NCBI GenBank assembly: GCA_963728975.1
Contig: CAVSMF010000001.1
Span: 868,001 to 932,000, forward strand
Direction of reading: 5' to 3'
From: DATFCK01 sp963728975
Lineage (GTDB): Bacteria; Verrucomicrobiota; Verrucomicrobiia; Chthoniobacterales; UBA10450
Length of the DNA stretch: 64,000 bases
Of the stretch, positions 42,606 through 51,339 are shown one piece after another. Below the pieces are notes generated by a model, which was not told the origin of the DNA, did not search any database, and saw only the letters and a program-made list of their open reading frames with translations. A program made the position numbers and the translations under genes. Numbering within the stretch: the first letter of the stretch is position 1; every line of letters begins with the position of its first letter.

Positions 42606-43405
42606 CCGCCCGATTCTCGACTAAACAACGAACTTAACGGGCTGGTGGCCTCGGCTGTCGCGAGCTTTTCGGCCAGTCCAACTTCATAGGCTTCGCGGCC
42701 GGCTTCGATCGCTTTACGAAACGCCCCAGCCATGCGGACCGGATCGGAGGCGATCGCGATCGCGGTATTGACCAAAACTGCGTCGGCCCCCATTTCCATC
42801 GCTTCCGCTGCCTGGCTCGGCGCCCCCAGGCCCGCATCCACCACCACCGGCACAGTTGCCTGCTCGATGATGATCTCGATCTGGGGGCGCGTCTCGATTC
42901 CGCGATTGCTGCCGATGGGAGAACCGAGCGGCATCACCGTGGCAGTCCCGACATCCTGTAATCGCTTGGCCAGGACCGGATCGGCATTGATATAGGGCAG
43001 GACAGTGAATCCTTCTTTGACCAGGATTTCAGCTGCGGCCAGCGTCTCCACCGCGTCCGGAAGCAAATACCGTGGATCGGGGTGGATCTCCAGCTTCAGC
43101 CAGTTCGGCAAACCCGCGGCCACGGCAAGTCTGGCGATCCGCACTGCTTCCTCCGCGTTTCGCGCCCCGCTGGTGTTTGGTAAAATGAGGAAACGTCCCG
43201 GATCGATGAAATCGAGGATGTTGGCAAACGGATCGCGTTTTCCGGAAAGGTCGGCCCGCCGCAGCGCCACCGTCACAATCTCGGTCCCGCTCGCCACCAG
43301 GGCGTCGCGCATGACTTCGTTGGAAGAAAATTTGCCGGTCCCAACCAGGAGCCGGGAAGAAAACTCGCGGCCGGCGATCTTGAGTTTGGAAGGCTTGTCC
43401 GACAT
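42602..43405 (-). CDS. thiG: Thiazole synthase
   Basis: It forms the thiazole phosphate of thiamine from deoxyxylulose phosphate, dehydroglycine and ThiS thiocarboxylate. The 267 residues match the family: SRLLVGTGKFSSNEVMRDAL, VTVALRRADLSG, the Schiff-base Lys region NWLKLEIHPDPRYLLPDAVE, LPYINADPVLAKRLQDVG, and PLGSPIGSNRGIETRPQIE. No thiS, thiF or thiE is adjacent in this window. The cytoplasmic enzyme is intact. Confidence 0.93.
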   Translation of the reverse strand: MSDKPSKLKIAGREFSSRLLVGTGKFSSNEVMRDALVASGTEIVTVALRRADLSGKRDPFANILDFIDPGRFLILPNTSGARNAEEAVRIARLAVAAGLPNWLKLEIHPDPRYLLPDAVETLAAAEILVKEGFTVLPYINADPVLAKRLQDVGTATVMPLGSPIGSNRGIETRPQIEIIIEQATVPVVVDAGLGAPSQAAEAMEMGADAVLVNTAIAIASDPVRMAGAFRKAIEAGREAYEVGLAEKLATAEATSPLSSLFSRESGG

Positions 43406-43444
43406 TGGATTTAAGATAGCGAAAGTGGAACCGGCTTCCAGCGG

Positions 43445-43506
43445 TAGTGGCGCAAGTTTTCAACTTGCGCTTTTGTCGATTCGCAAGTTGAAAACTTGCG
43501 CCACTA
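43445..43506. repeat. Double-hairpin inverted repeat (CGCAAGTT family)
   Basis: Perfect 25-base arms at 43445-43469 and 43482-43506 flank a 12-base loop. Each arm is itself a hairpin (CGCAAGTT-TTC-AACTTGCG), so the whole can fold as a cruciform or a pair of hairpins. It lies between divergent thiG and methyltransferase genes, ending eight bases before the methyltransferase ATG. A relative is at 45605. Confidence 0.85.
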
Positions 43507-43513
43507 TAAGCCC

Positions 43514-44320
43514 ATGACCACTCTCGACTTGCGGCTGGAAGATTGCATCGCCGGCATGTCCGCGATGCCTCCCGCATCGGTCGATCTGGTGGTAACCTCC
43601 CCACCGTATAATCTCGGCATCGAGTACGGGAGCTACTCGGATCGTTCTGACAGGAAATCTTATTTACGCTGGTGCGCGGTCTGGGCGGGTCAGGTCCGGC
43701 GGATTCTGAAAGCTAGCGGTTCGTTTTTTCTCAATATTGGCGCGGCTCCGTCGAGGCCGATGCTGCCACATGAAATCATGATGGAGCTGCGGGACCTCTT
43801 CGTCCTCCAGAACACGATTCACTGGGTTAAGTCGATTTCTGTGGCCCAGGAGGATCTTTGGGGTCAAGTCCGATCCTATGGGCATTTTAAGCCGATTAAT
43901 TCGAAGCGCTTTTTGAACGACTGTCATGAATACGTTTTTCATCTGACGCTCGATGGCAAAGTCGAGTTGGACCGGCTTGGGCTCGGCGTGCCCTACCAGG
44001 ACAAGAGTAACATCTCGCGGTGGTCACATACCGGCGGCAGCGATTTGCGGTGTCGTGGCAATACCTGGTTTGTTCCCTATGAAACAATCCAAAGTCGCGC
44101 CAAAGAACGGCCGCACCCGGCCACCTTTCCGGTCCAACTGGCCGAATGGTGCATTAAGTTGCACGGTGTTGAGCGAGTGCAAACCATGCTGGATCCGTTT
44201 CTCGGAATCGGGAACTCCGCCGTGGCCGCGCAGAAATGCGGGCTAAAAGAATTTATTGGGTTCGAGATCGACGAGGTATATTTGGCGGAAGCGAAACGGC
44301 GGCTCGAAGCAGCCAGCTAA
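43514..44320 (+). CDS. Orphan DNA methyltransferase (SPPY, N4-cytosine/N6-adenine type)
   Basis: From the ATG at 43514 the enzyme has 268 residues in the beta-class order: catalytic motif VTSPPYNLGIEY near residue 28, target-recognition middle part, and SAM motif LDPFLGIGNSAVAAQKCG near the C-terminus followed by FIGFEIDEVY. SPPY is common in N4-cytosine enzymes, but some N6-adenine enzymes use it. No restriction endonuclease or specificity gene is adjacent, so it is an orphan, possibly a regulatory methyltransferase. The inverted repeat just upstream overlaps its expected promoter zone. Confidence 0.87.
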   Translation: MTTLDLRLEDCIAGMSAMPPASVDLVVTSPPYNLGIEYGSYSDRSDRKSYLRWCAVWAGQVRRILKASGSFFLNIGAAPSRPMLPHEIMMELRDLFVLQNTIHWVKSISVAQEDLWGQVRSYGHFKPINSKRFLNDCHEYVFHLTLDGKVELDRLGLGVPYQDKSNISRWSHTGGSDLRCRGNTWFVPYETIQSRAKERPHPATFPVQLAEWCIKLHGVERVQTMLDPFLGIGNSAVAAQKCGLKEFIGFEIDEVYLAEAKRRLEAAS

Positions 44321-44330
44321 CGCTCTACAG

Positions 44331-44448
44331 TGTCATCCCGAGCCCGCGAAGACGGCGAGGGACCTCCCCAACAGCATTTCGATCACGCAATTGTTTTGGC
44401 GTGACGTCAACAGAATTGGCGGGATCCCTCACCGTGTTCGGGATGACA
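44331..44448. repeat. Dispersed palindromic element (TGTCATCCCGA family)
   Basis: It starts TGTCATCCCGAGC and ends TTCGGGATGACA, inverted to each other. Inner arms GAGGGACC and GGGATCCCTC are also related. Relatives occur near 26530, 46591 and 59792. Confidence 0.65.
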
Positions 44449-44475
44449 GCCCTTTTGTGGCGTTGACAGCGCCCC

Positions 44476-45537
44476 CTACAGCAGCTGGCCGTCTTCGGCC
44501 GGGCCGTTTTCCGATTGCTGGAATTTCTCCAGCGACTTGACCAGATTCCCCGGCAACGGCCTGACCCGATCGAAAATGCGGGCGGCCAGCGATTTAGCCA
44601 CCGCATATCCAGCGGCAAACATTTCCAGGCGGGCATCCAAATTATCGATGTAATGAAGCGCCATCGCTTCCGGCGTCTTCGGGCTGACCGGCGACCCGAA
44701 CTCCAGTTCGCCATGATGCGCCCCGATCAAGTGAAGCAAATGCAACCGGACATCCTCCGAGGCGGGAGCGAGCTGCTTCCAGGCCTCGGCGTTTTCGGCG
44801 GCAATTTTTCGCCACATTGAATTCACCAGCTCGAGACCAATTGAAATGTGTCCCATCAGTTCGCCGCGTTCGTCATAGCCCATGACAAAACCGGTCTCGG
44901 AATACTGGTTTTCCCAAAGTTTACCGGAATCGTGGAACAGAATTCCCGCGATCAACAGATCCGAGTTCAACTGCGGATAGAGCGGAGCGATGGCCAGCCC
45001 CACTCGCATCATTTGGGCGGTGTGCTCGACCAGCCCGCCCCTGCGGGCGTGATGATAATTCCGGGCGGCGGCCGTGCGCCGGAAGCGATCGCCCCATTCC
45101 TTCAAGAATGCTTCACATAATGTCCGCAGCCGCGGATCTTGCAGGGAAGCGCAGGTTTGCAAAATAAAATCCCAGTCGGCCGATTGTTTGCCCCGGAGTT
45201 CCGCCGGGCCCTGCAATAAATCGGTGACTTCCTGTTCGATCAAGGGACGAACGGTCCACTTTCGCGCCTCCAATCCGAACTGCGAATGGCGGTGGAATTC
45301 GCCGGTCAACTCGACGAACTGCTCGGCAACCAGGGCGGTGCAAGCTTTGTAAGCCGGATGATCGCTCCATACCCGCAGAGTCATCCGGTCGCAGGCGTCG
45401 GCCAAAATCAGCTCGCAATACGGCTGCTGCTCGCGCGTCAACTTCGGCGCCGCCGCTTCCACTTGCACGTGAACCCGGGTCGTAACCGGCCCAGCTTGAG
45501 CGGCGCGTCGAATTTCGCTGAGTGTCATCAGGTTCAT
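44476..45537 (-). CDS. HD-domain 3'-5' exoribonuclease, YhaM-like
   Basis: The ATG at 45537 gives 353 residues: an OB-fold N-terminus (VTTRVHVQVEAAAPKLTREQ, MTLRVWSDHPAYKA, FVELTGEF) and an HD phosphohydrolase domain with HHARRGGLVEHTAQMMRV, AGILFHDSGKLWEN and LIGAHHGELEFGSPVSPKTP, then YIDNLDARLE. YhaM-type enzymes degrade RNA or ssDNA from the 3' end. A longer in-frame start at 45666 is rejected because that part is translated repeat DNA. Confidence 0.82.
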   Translation of the reverse strand: MNLMTLSEIRRAAQAGPVTTRVHVQVEAAAPKLTREQQPYCELILADACDRMTLRVWSDHPAYKACTALVAEQFVELTGEFHRHSQFGLEARKWTVRPLIEQEVTDLLQGPAELRGKQSADWDFILQTCASLQDPRLRTLCEAFLKEWGDRFRRTAAARNYHHARRGGLVEHTAQMMRVGLAIAPLYPQLNSDLLIAGILFHDSGKLWENQYSETGFVMGYDERGELMGHISIGLELVNSMWRKIAAENAEAWKQLAPASEDVRLHLLHLIGAHHGELEFGSPVSPKTPEAMALHYIDNLDARLEMFAAGYAVAKSLAARIFDRVRPLPGNLVKSLEKFQQSENGPAEDGQLL

Positions 45538-45604
45538 GATCGGGGTGGAGACGCCAAAACGTCGATTGCGGGCAATCGCCGCTACCTTACACTGGGGCGA
45601 GAAA

Positions 45605-45691
45605 GTGGGGCAAGTTTCCAACTTGCCCATTTTATTTAGATCGCAAGTTGAAAACTTGCGCCACAAACCGCAAGCGAGAGGCTTGCGCTAC
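45605..45691. repeat. CGCAAGTT-family repeat, three related hairpins
   Basis: Three successive hairpins are present: GGGCAAGTTTCCAACTTGCCC, a CGCAAGTTGAAAACTTGCG copy identical to the arm at 43482, and CGCAAGCGAGAGGCTTGCG. It lies between the N-carbamoylputrescine amidase stop and the YhaM-like start. Confidence 0.8.
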
Positions 45692-45714
45692 TTTGCCGCT
45701 CCCCTGGACTACAT

Positions 45715-46593
45715 TCAGTCCACCAGGCGCTTGGTGATTTCGGTGTAGGCATCGATGCGCCGGTCGCGCAGAAACGGCCAGTGCGTTCGATGCCGATCGA
45801 CCGCGTCCCAATCGACTTCGGCCAGGACAAGTTCTTCGCGATCAACCGAACCCTTGCAGATGATCTGGCCGTCGGGGCCGCAAACGAAACTTTGCCCCCA
45901 GAATTCGATCCCATCGCCACCGGCCGGCATTTCGTGCCCGATCCGGTTGGCTACCGCCACATAACAACCGTTGGCGATGGCATGGCTGCGCTGAATCGTT
46001 TCCCAGGACGAATGTTGGGTCGCGCCGAATTCCTTTTTCTCCTTGGGATGCCAACCGATGGCGGTCGGATAAAAAATAATTTCCGCCCCGCGCAAAGCGG
46101 TAAGCCGGGCCGCTTCCGGATACCACTGGTCCCAGCAAATGCAGACGCCGACTTTTCCGCGGGAGGTATCCCATGCCTGAAACCCGAGATCGCCCGGCGC
46201 GAAATAAAATTTCTCGTGGTAAAGAGGATCGTCCGGGATATGCATCTTGCGATATTTACCCAGCAATTTGCCATTGGCATCGATGATGGCGGCGGTGTTG
46301 TGGTAAACGCCGGCCCGGCGCTTCTCAAAAAGCGACGCAATAATCACGACTTCGAGTTCGCCGGCCAGCTTCCCCAACTGATCTGTGGACGGCCCGGGAA
46401 TTTCTTCAGCCAGTTTGAAGTTGGCGTGGTCCTCGGTTTGGCAAAAATATTGCGACCGAAAAAGTTCCGGGAGGCAGACTATCTCGGCGCCCCCTTTTGC
46501 CGCGTTGCGAATAAAACCGCAGGCCCGGCGGAAGTTTTCTTCCGGATCGATGCCGCAGGCCATTTGGACAAGCGCGATTTGTGTCTTTTTCAT
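45715..46593 (-). CDS. aguB: N-carbamoylputrescine amidase
   Basis: Nitrilase-superfamily enzyme that hydrolyses N-carbamoylputrescine to putrescine. The 292 residues show the catalytic triad: Glu43 in VCLPELFRSQYF, Lys in KYRKMHIPDDPLY and Cys in GVCICWDQWYPEAARL, with SSWETIQRSHAIANG and PFLRDRRIDAY as in AguB. The Glu-Lys-Cys set is complete. No agmatine deiminase is found in this window, so its partner must be elsewhere. The arginine-using gene pair at 40-42 kb is a separate route. Confidence 0.9.
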   Translation of the reverse strand: MKKTQIALVQMACGIDPEENFRRACGFIRNAAKGGAEIVCLPELFRSQYFCQTEDHANFKLAEEIPGPSTDQLGKLAGELEVVIIASLFEKRRAGVYHNTAAIIDANGKLLGKYRKMHIPDDPLYHEKFYFAPGDLGFQAWDTSRGKVGVCICWDQWYPEAARLTALRGAEIIFYPTAIGWHPKEKKEFGATQHSSWETIQRSHAIANGCYVAVANRIGHEMPAGGDGIEFWGQSFVCGPDGQIICKGSVDREELVLAEVDWDAVDRHRTHWPFLRDRRIDAYTEITKRLVD

Positions 46594-46672
46594 TCCGAGC
46601 GAAAACGAGGAATCGCCTGGTGAGATTTCGCGATCGTTTTACGGGATGTCTCGACGCCGCTCGACATGACAG
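46591..46672. repeat. Dispersed palindromic element (CATTCCGAGC arm)
   Basis: It begins CATTCCGAGCG at the aguB start codon and ends TCGACATGACA; the arms match imperfectly. It fits the family at 44331 and 59792. It overlaps the aguB ATG by three bases, so it sits in that gene's leader. Confidence 0.5.
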
Positions 46673-46679
46673 CGAGCTG

Positions 46680-47288
46680 TCACTTCAGTGAATCGGAGGG
46701 CAGGATCTTGATGCTCTCGATTACGATGCGCTTGCTCGGTTTGCTCATTTCGCCCCCGCTGTTCTTGGTCACAGGGGTGTTGCCGATTTTTTCCAGGACG
46801 TCGTCGCCCTTGGTCAATTTACCGAATGTCGTGTACTTATGATCCAGATGCGGGACGGAGGTGAGACAAATAAAGAATTGCGATCCGGCTGAATCCGGAC
46901 TTGCGCTTCTGGCCATCGCGATGACTCCGCGCTCGTGGGGGTGATCGTTGAACTCGGCCTTGATCTGGTAGCCGGGACCGCCGGTGCCGTACTGGCTTTC
47001 CTTGGCGGCATCCTTGGAGTTCGGATCTCCTCCCTGGATCATGAATCCTTTGATAATGCGATGAAAGACGGTGCCATCGTAAAATCCGGACCGGGCGAGC
47101 TTCTTGAAATTTTCAATGGTGCCGGGTGCGGCATCGGTCCAGAACTGAATAACCATTTCGCCCTCGTTTGTTCTGATTATCGCCACGTCATTGGAGCTTG
47201 CGTTCATAAGTTTCTTTCTCTCGCAGTGCACGCTTATGGCCGCAAGCGATAAAATAGCCGCCAACTTTACCAGTTTTTTGCCCGACAT
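46680..47288 (-). CDS. Cyclophilin-type peptidyl-prolyl isomerase, exported
   Basis: The 202-residue protein has an N-terminal hydrophobic signal (KLVKLAAILSLAAISVHC, a possible lipobox Cys) and a cyclophilin domain: MVIQFWTDAAPGTIENFKKL, VFHRIIKGFMIQGGDP, GVIAMARSASPDSAGSQFFI and LDHKYTTFGKLTKGDDVL. Catalytic Arg and the aromatic pocket are present. It would assist folding outside the cytoplasm. It lies 18 bases from the end of carB in the same direction. Confidence 0.9.
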   Translation of the reverse strand: MSGKKLVKLAAILSLAAISVHCERKKLMNASSNDVAIIRTNEGEMVIQFWTDAAPGTIENFKKLARSGFYDGTVFHRIIKGFMIQGGDPNSKDAAKESQYGTGGPGYQIKAEFNDHPHERGVIAMARSASPDSAGSQFFICLTSVPHLDHKYTTFGKLTKGDDVLEKIGNTPVTKNSGGEMSKPSKRIVIESIKILPSDSLK

Positions 47289-47306
47289 CAGGAAGAGAAC
47301 GCTTTC

Positions 47307-50300
47307 CTAGCCGGCATGGTATTCCTGCAGACTGCGGACCTGCAGCTTTCGCTTTTGAAGGGAACGGATGCCGTTGGCGCTGGCCATCGCCGCCCGCACC
47401 GTCGTCATGATCGGAATTTTTTGGGCGAGGGCGGCGTTGCGGATGACGACCTCGTCCTGCCGCGGAATCTTCCCGCTGGGGGTGTTGATGATGAAATCGA
47501 TGTCGCCATTCTTGACTCGATCGAGAACGTTCGGCCGTCCTTCCCGGATCTTGAATACTTTGGTCACGGGAATTTTCGCCTGGCTCAGGACCTCGGCCGT
47601 GCCACCAGTGGCGATGATTCCAAAACCGAGCTTCACGAATTCGCGCACAACCGGAACGACCGCCGGTTTGTCAGTTCCTTTAACGCTGACGAACACGTTT
47701 CCGGAGGTCGGCAAAGGAGGCGGCGCCGCCATTTGGGATTTGGCGTAGGCCAATCCCAGATCCATGTCGATTCCCATGACTTCGCCGGTCGATTTCATTT
47801 CAGGCCCCAGGGCAATGTCGGTCCCCTGGTAGCGAAGAAATGGAAAGACCGCTTCCTTTACCGAATAATGTTTCGGAACCTTTTCGCGAGTGAACCCGAG
47901 CTCGCGCAGACTTTTCCCCGCCATCACTTTGGCGGCGAGTTTGGCAAACGGCACCCCGATTGCCTTGCTCAGGAACGGAACGGTGCGGGAGGCGCGCGGA
48001 TTAACTTCCAGAACGTAAAGCTCGGCGCCTTTGACTGCGAACTGCACGTTCATCAGCCCGCGCACGTGGAGCTCGCGGGCCATCGCCTTTGTCGCCACCG
48101 AAATTTCGTCCAGCACCCGACGGGACAACGAGAAAGTGGGTATGACACAGGCGCTGTCGCCGCTGTGGATGCCCGCCTCCTCGATATGTTCCATGATCGC
48201 GCCGATAACGGTTGTGTCGCCGTCTGAAATGCAATCGACATCCACCTCGATTGCATCTTCCAGAAAGCGGTCGACCAGGACCGGCCGGTCTGGTGTTACT
48301 TCGACCGCACTCGCCATGTAGCGGCGAAGATCTTTTTCGGTGTAAACCAGTTCCATGGCCCGCCCTCCAAGAACGAAGGAAGGCCGCACCAGCACCGGAT
48401 AACCGATCTTATCTGCAATCGCGACCGCGTCCTGGGCGCTCACGGCCGAGCCGCTCGGGGTCTGGCGGAGACCGAGCTTGTCGAGCATGGCGGCAAACAG
48501 TTTCCGGTTTTCCGCCGTCTCGATGCTTTCCGGCTGGGTGCCCCAGATCGGCACTCCCGCGGCCTTCAGGCCATTGGCCAGATTAAGCGGGGTCTGGCCG
48601 CCGAACTGCACGAAAACGCCCTGCGGCTTTTCCTGATCGTAAATGTTGAGAACGTCCTCCAGGGTTAACGGCTCGAAGTAAAGCTTGTCGCTGGTGTCGT
48701 AATCGGTCGAAACCGTTTCCGGGTTCGAGTTCACCATGATGGTCTCGAAACCAAGTTCCCGGAGCGCGAAAGCAGCGTGAACACAACAATAATCGAATTC
48801 AATCCCTTGTCCGACGCGGTTAGGCCCGCCTCCCAGGATCATAACTTTGGGCTTGCCGCTTTCCCGCCGCTCGTTCTCATCCCCGTAAGTCGAGTAGTAG
48901 TAGGGAGTGTAAGCTTCAAACTCCGCCGCGCAGGTATCCACCAGTCGATAGGTCGGAACCACCCGGGCCGCCTTGCGCTGGGCCCTGATCTCCGCTTCGG
49001 TCGAATCGGTTAAATAGGCGAATTGCCGGTCAGACAGGCCCAGTTTTTTGGCGTGTTGCAAGACTGCGATTTTCTGGCTGCGGGCGGCGCGGCTGTCCCG
49101 CTCGTGGGAATCGCCGTCGTTTCGGAAGCTCGCTTCACCCAGATTGGTGGTATGGGCCGGCAATTGATGGACTGCATGCCATGGGCGTCTGGCTTGCAAG
49201 GCGCTGCTTTCCTCCACGATCTGTTGAAGATTACGCAGAAACCACCGGTCGATTTTGGTCAGGTTGAACACTTCGTCCACCCCCAGACCATCTTGAAACG
49301 CCTGGCCCAGATAGAAAATCCGCTCCGCGTTCGGGACGCTGAGCTTTCGGCGCAACGTATCTGGATCGACCCGGACATCGTGCCCGTCGCCGCACAATCC
49401 GAATCGTTTGATTTCCAAGCTGCGAAGCGCCTTTTGCAAAGCCTCCTTAAAGGTGCGGCCGATGGCCATGGCTTCGCCGACACTTTTCATCTGGGTAGTG
49501 AGAGTGGAATCGGCCTGGGGAAATTTTTCGAAAGTGAACCGGGGGGCCTTGACCACGCAATAATCTACCGTCGGCTCGAAACAGGCCGGTGTTTCGCGGG
49601 TGATATCGTTTTTGATTTCGTCGAGGGTGTAACCGACTGCCAGTTTGGCGGCAATTTTTGCGATCGGAAATCCAGTGGCTTTCGAGGCCAGAGCGCTCGA
49701 ACGCGATACCCGGGGGTTCATCTCGATTACGACCATCCGGCCGTTGTCTGGGTTGACCGCAAACTGAATGTTGGAGCCGCCGGTTTCGACTCCGATTTCG
49801 CGGATGACCGCGAACGATGCGTCTCGCATCATTTGATATTCCCTGTCCGTCAGGGTCTGAACGGGCGCGACGGTGATGGAATCACCGGTGTGCACCCCCA
49901 TCGGGTCAAAATTTTCGATCGAACAGACGACGACACAGTTGTCGGCGGCATCCCGCATCACTTCCATTTCAAACTCTTTCCAACCGACAAGCGATTCTTC
50001 GATCAGGACCTCGTTGACCGGCGAGAGATCGAGGCCGCGGGCGACGATTTCCATTAACTCATCGCGATTATAGGCAATGCCGCCGCCCATCCCGCCAAGG
50101 GTAAAGGCGGGGCGGATGATCAAAGGGAATCGGCCGATCTCATCGGCGATCCGTTCGGCATCGGGTAATGCGTGAGCAATGCCCGATAACGGAACATCCA
50201 GCCCGATCCGGAGCATCGCCTCTTTAAATAACTGCCGGTCCTCGCCTTTGGCGATCGCCTGGGCGTTGGCCCCGATCAGACGGACGCCGTGGCGGCCAAG

Positions 50301-50621
50301 GGCGCCGTTGCGATACAGCTCCATGGCGGCGTTGAGAGCTGTTTGCCCTCCCATGGTTGGCAAAAGTGCATCCGGCTTTTCGCGCTCAATGATCGCTTCG
50401 ATCACCTCCGCCGTGATCGGCTCTATATAAGTACGATCGGCAAACTCCGGATCGGTCATGATCGTGGCCGGATTGGAATTGACCAAAACCAGCTGGTACC
50501 CTTCTTCCCGGAGAGCTTTGCAGGCCTGCACCCCGGAATAATCAAATTCACAGCCTTGCCCGATCACGATCGGACCGGACCCGATGAGCAGGATCTTTTT
50601 GAGTTGATTGTTCCGCGGCAT
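47307..50621 (-). CDS. carB: Carbamoyl-phosphate synthase large subunit
   Basis: It makes carbamoyl phosphate for pyrimidines and arginine. The ATG at 50621 starts MPRNNQLKKILLIGSGPIVI, exactly the family start, giving 1104 residues, the normal length. Two ATP-grasp halves are intact (LIRPAFTLGGMGGGIAYNRD and VLVRPSFVLGGRAMELVYTE; EMNPRVSRSSALASKATGFP), with the allosteric MGS domain at the end (GFGIIATGGTAEVLSQA). Codons in frame upstream to 50843 only translate a repeat array and are rejected. No carA is adjacent. Confidence 0.95.
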   Translation of the reverse strand: MPRNNQLKKILLIGSGPIVIGQGCEFDYSGVQACKALREEGYQLVLVNSNPATIMTDPEFADRTYIEPITAEVIEAIIEREKPDALLPTMGGQTALNAAMELYRNGALGRHGVRLIGANAQAIAKGEDRQLFKEAMLRIGLDVPLSGIAHALPDAERIADEIGRFPLIIRPAFTLGGMGGGIAYNRDELMEIVARGLDLSPVNEVLIEESLVGWKEFEMEVMRDAADNCVVVCSIENFDPMGVHTGDSITVAPVQTLTDREYQMMRDASFAVIREIGVETGGSNIQFAVNPDNGRMVVIEMNPRVSRSSALASKATGFPIAKIAAKLAVGYTLDEIKNDITRETPACFEPTVDYCVVKAPRFTFEKFPQADSTLTTQMKSVGEAMAIGRTFKEALQKALRSLEIKRFGLCGDGHDVRVDPDTLRRKLSVPNAERIFYLGQAFQDGLGVDEVFNLTKIDRWFLRNLQQIVEESSALQARRPWHAVHQLPAHTTNLGEASFRNDGDSHERDSRAARSQKIAVLQHAKKLGLSDRQFAYLTDSTEAEIRAQRKAARVVPTYRLVDTCAAEFEAYTPYYYSTYGDENERRESGKPKVMILGGGPNRVGQGIEFDYCCVHAAFALRELGFETIMVNSNPETVSTDYDTSDKLYFEPLTLEDVLNIYDQEKPQGVFVQFGGQTPLNLANGLKAAGVPIWGTQPESIETAENRKLFAAMLDKLGLRQTPSGSAVSAQDAVAIADKIGYPVLVRPSFVLGGRAMELVYTEKDLRRYMASAVEVTPDRPVLVDRFLEDAIEVDVDCISDGDTTVIGAIMEHIEEAGIHSGDSACVIPTFSLSRRVLDEISVATKAMARELHVRGLMNVQFAVKGAELYVLEVNPRASRTVPFLSKAIGVPFAKLAAKVMAGKSLRELGFTREKVPKHYSVKEAVFPFLRYQGTDIALGPEMKSTGEVMGIDMDLGLAYAKSQMAAPPPLPTSGNVFVSVKGTDKPAVVPVVREFVKLGFGIIATGGTAEVLSQAKIPVTKVFKIREGRPNVLDRVKNGDIDFIINTPSGKIPRQDEVVIRNAALAQKIPIMTTVRAAMASANGIRSLQKRKLQVRSLQEYHAG

Positions 50622-50677
50622 CTGCGCAGCGCGGACAGTAAACGAAATCGGGCGAACTTCACGCGGGAACTGGCCCA

Positions 50678-50865
50678 TGTAGCAACCGGCCTGTGGCCGG
50701 TTTTCCCAAAACACCGCCTCTGTAGCAACCGGCCTGTGGCCGGTTTTCCCAAAACACCGCCTCTGTAGCAACCGGCCTGTGGCCGGTTTTCCCCAAAACA
50801 CCGCCTCTGTAGCAACCGGCCTGTGGCCGGTTTTCCCAAACACCGCCCACAGGACGGTGGCTACA
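50678..50865. repeat. Tandem array of four TGTAGC units with inverted end unit
   Basis: Units start at 50678, 50721, 50764 and 50808 (43-44 bases each): TGTAGCAACCGGCCTG, TGGCCGGTT, then a spacer ending ACACCGCC. After the last unit the array closes with CACAGGACGGTGGCTACA, an inverted head. Each unit can form a stem AACCGGCC/GGCCGGTT. It fills most of the carB leader, between the sufE stop and the carB start. Confidence 0.88.
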
Positions 50866-50873
50866 CATCCTCG

Positions 50874-51338
50874 CTATGCCACTTGGGCCGAGGCCCTGCG
50901 CTGCCGATCCAGATAAACTTTGCAGATGCTTTTGATCCGGGTGAAAACGTAATAGATCGTCTGGCTGCGAACCCGGACCAGCTCGGCTCCGACGATTCGG
51001 GTTACGAAATCGCTCGGCATGTCCAGTATCTCCTGGGGAGACAGGCCATCCAGGCCTTTGCACAAGATCGCAGCCATCGCCCGGGTCAAGGTCTGCACCT
51101 CCGGACCAAGCGTCATCCGAATGTGCGCCTTACCTTCGCCGTCCACCTGGAGGTAAACTCCCACCGTATCCGCGCATTCCTCGTCTTTGCGGACATCGAC
51201 CAGGTCGAACTGTTCGCCCTGGCGAGGCTCCTGCTTGCTCGCGTTGTCGGCGTATGACACCAGAGTCTCGCGCCGCTCGTCTTCGGGCAGCGTTTCGAAA
51301 AGGTGGATGATTTTGTCGAGTTTGACCGGATACATCAT
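50874..51338 (-). CDS. SufE-family sulfur acceptor
   Basis: SufE proteins accept sulfane sulfur from a cysteine desulfurase (SufS) for iron-sulfur cluster assembly. The 154-residue protein has KLDKIIHLFETLPEDERRET, a probable acceptor Cys in RKDEECADTVGVYLQVDG and GLDGLSPQEILDMPSDFVTR, the typical C-terminal helix pair. The ATG at 51338 is one base after the stop of the DUF4440 gene. No sufS, sufB or sufC is adjacent; the nearby sulfurtransferase may be a functional neighbour. Confidence 0.82.
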   Translation of the reverse strand: MMYPVKLDKIIHLFETLPEDERRETLVSYADNASKQEPRQGEQFDLVDVRKDEECADTVGVYLQVDGEGKAHIRMTLGPEVQTLTRAMAAILCKGLDGLSPQEILDMPSDFVTRIVGAELVRVRSQTIYYVFTRIKSICKVYLDRQRRASAQVA

Positions 51339-51339
51339 C

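Noticed and set aside
45538..45666. Longer start for the YhaM-like nuclease
   Set aside because: The added 43 residues are partly the translated CGCAAGTT repeat; the family start fits 45537.
39950..46593. Agmatine deiminase/AguB putrescine pathway joining the two arginine-related loci
   Set aside because: The amidinotransferase-fold gene looks like ArgZ rather than agmatine deiminase, and the two loci are 4 kb apart with unrelated genes between.
49023..50057. Plus-strand frame opposite carB
   Set aside because: Shadow of a well-conserved gene.
50622..50843. N-terminal extension of CarB by 74 residues
   Set aside because: The extra residues are only translation of the repeat array (HRPVATEAVF and similar repeated); the family start is at 50621.
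50678..50865. CRISPR array
   Set aside because: Units are 43-44 bases and nearly identical throughout; there are no unique spacers and no cas genes. It is a palindromic repeat array.
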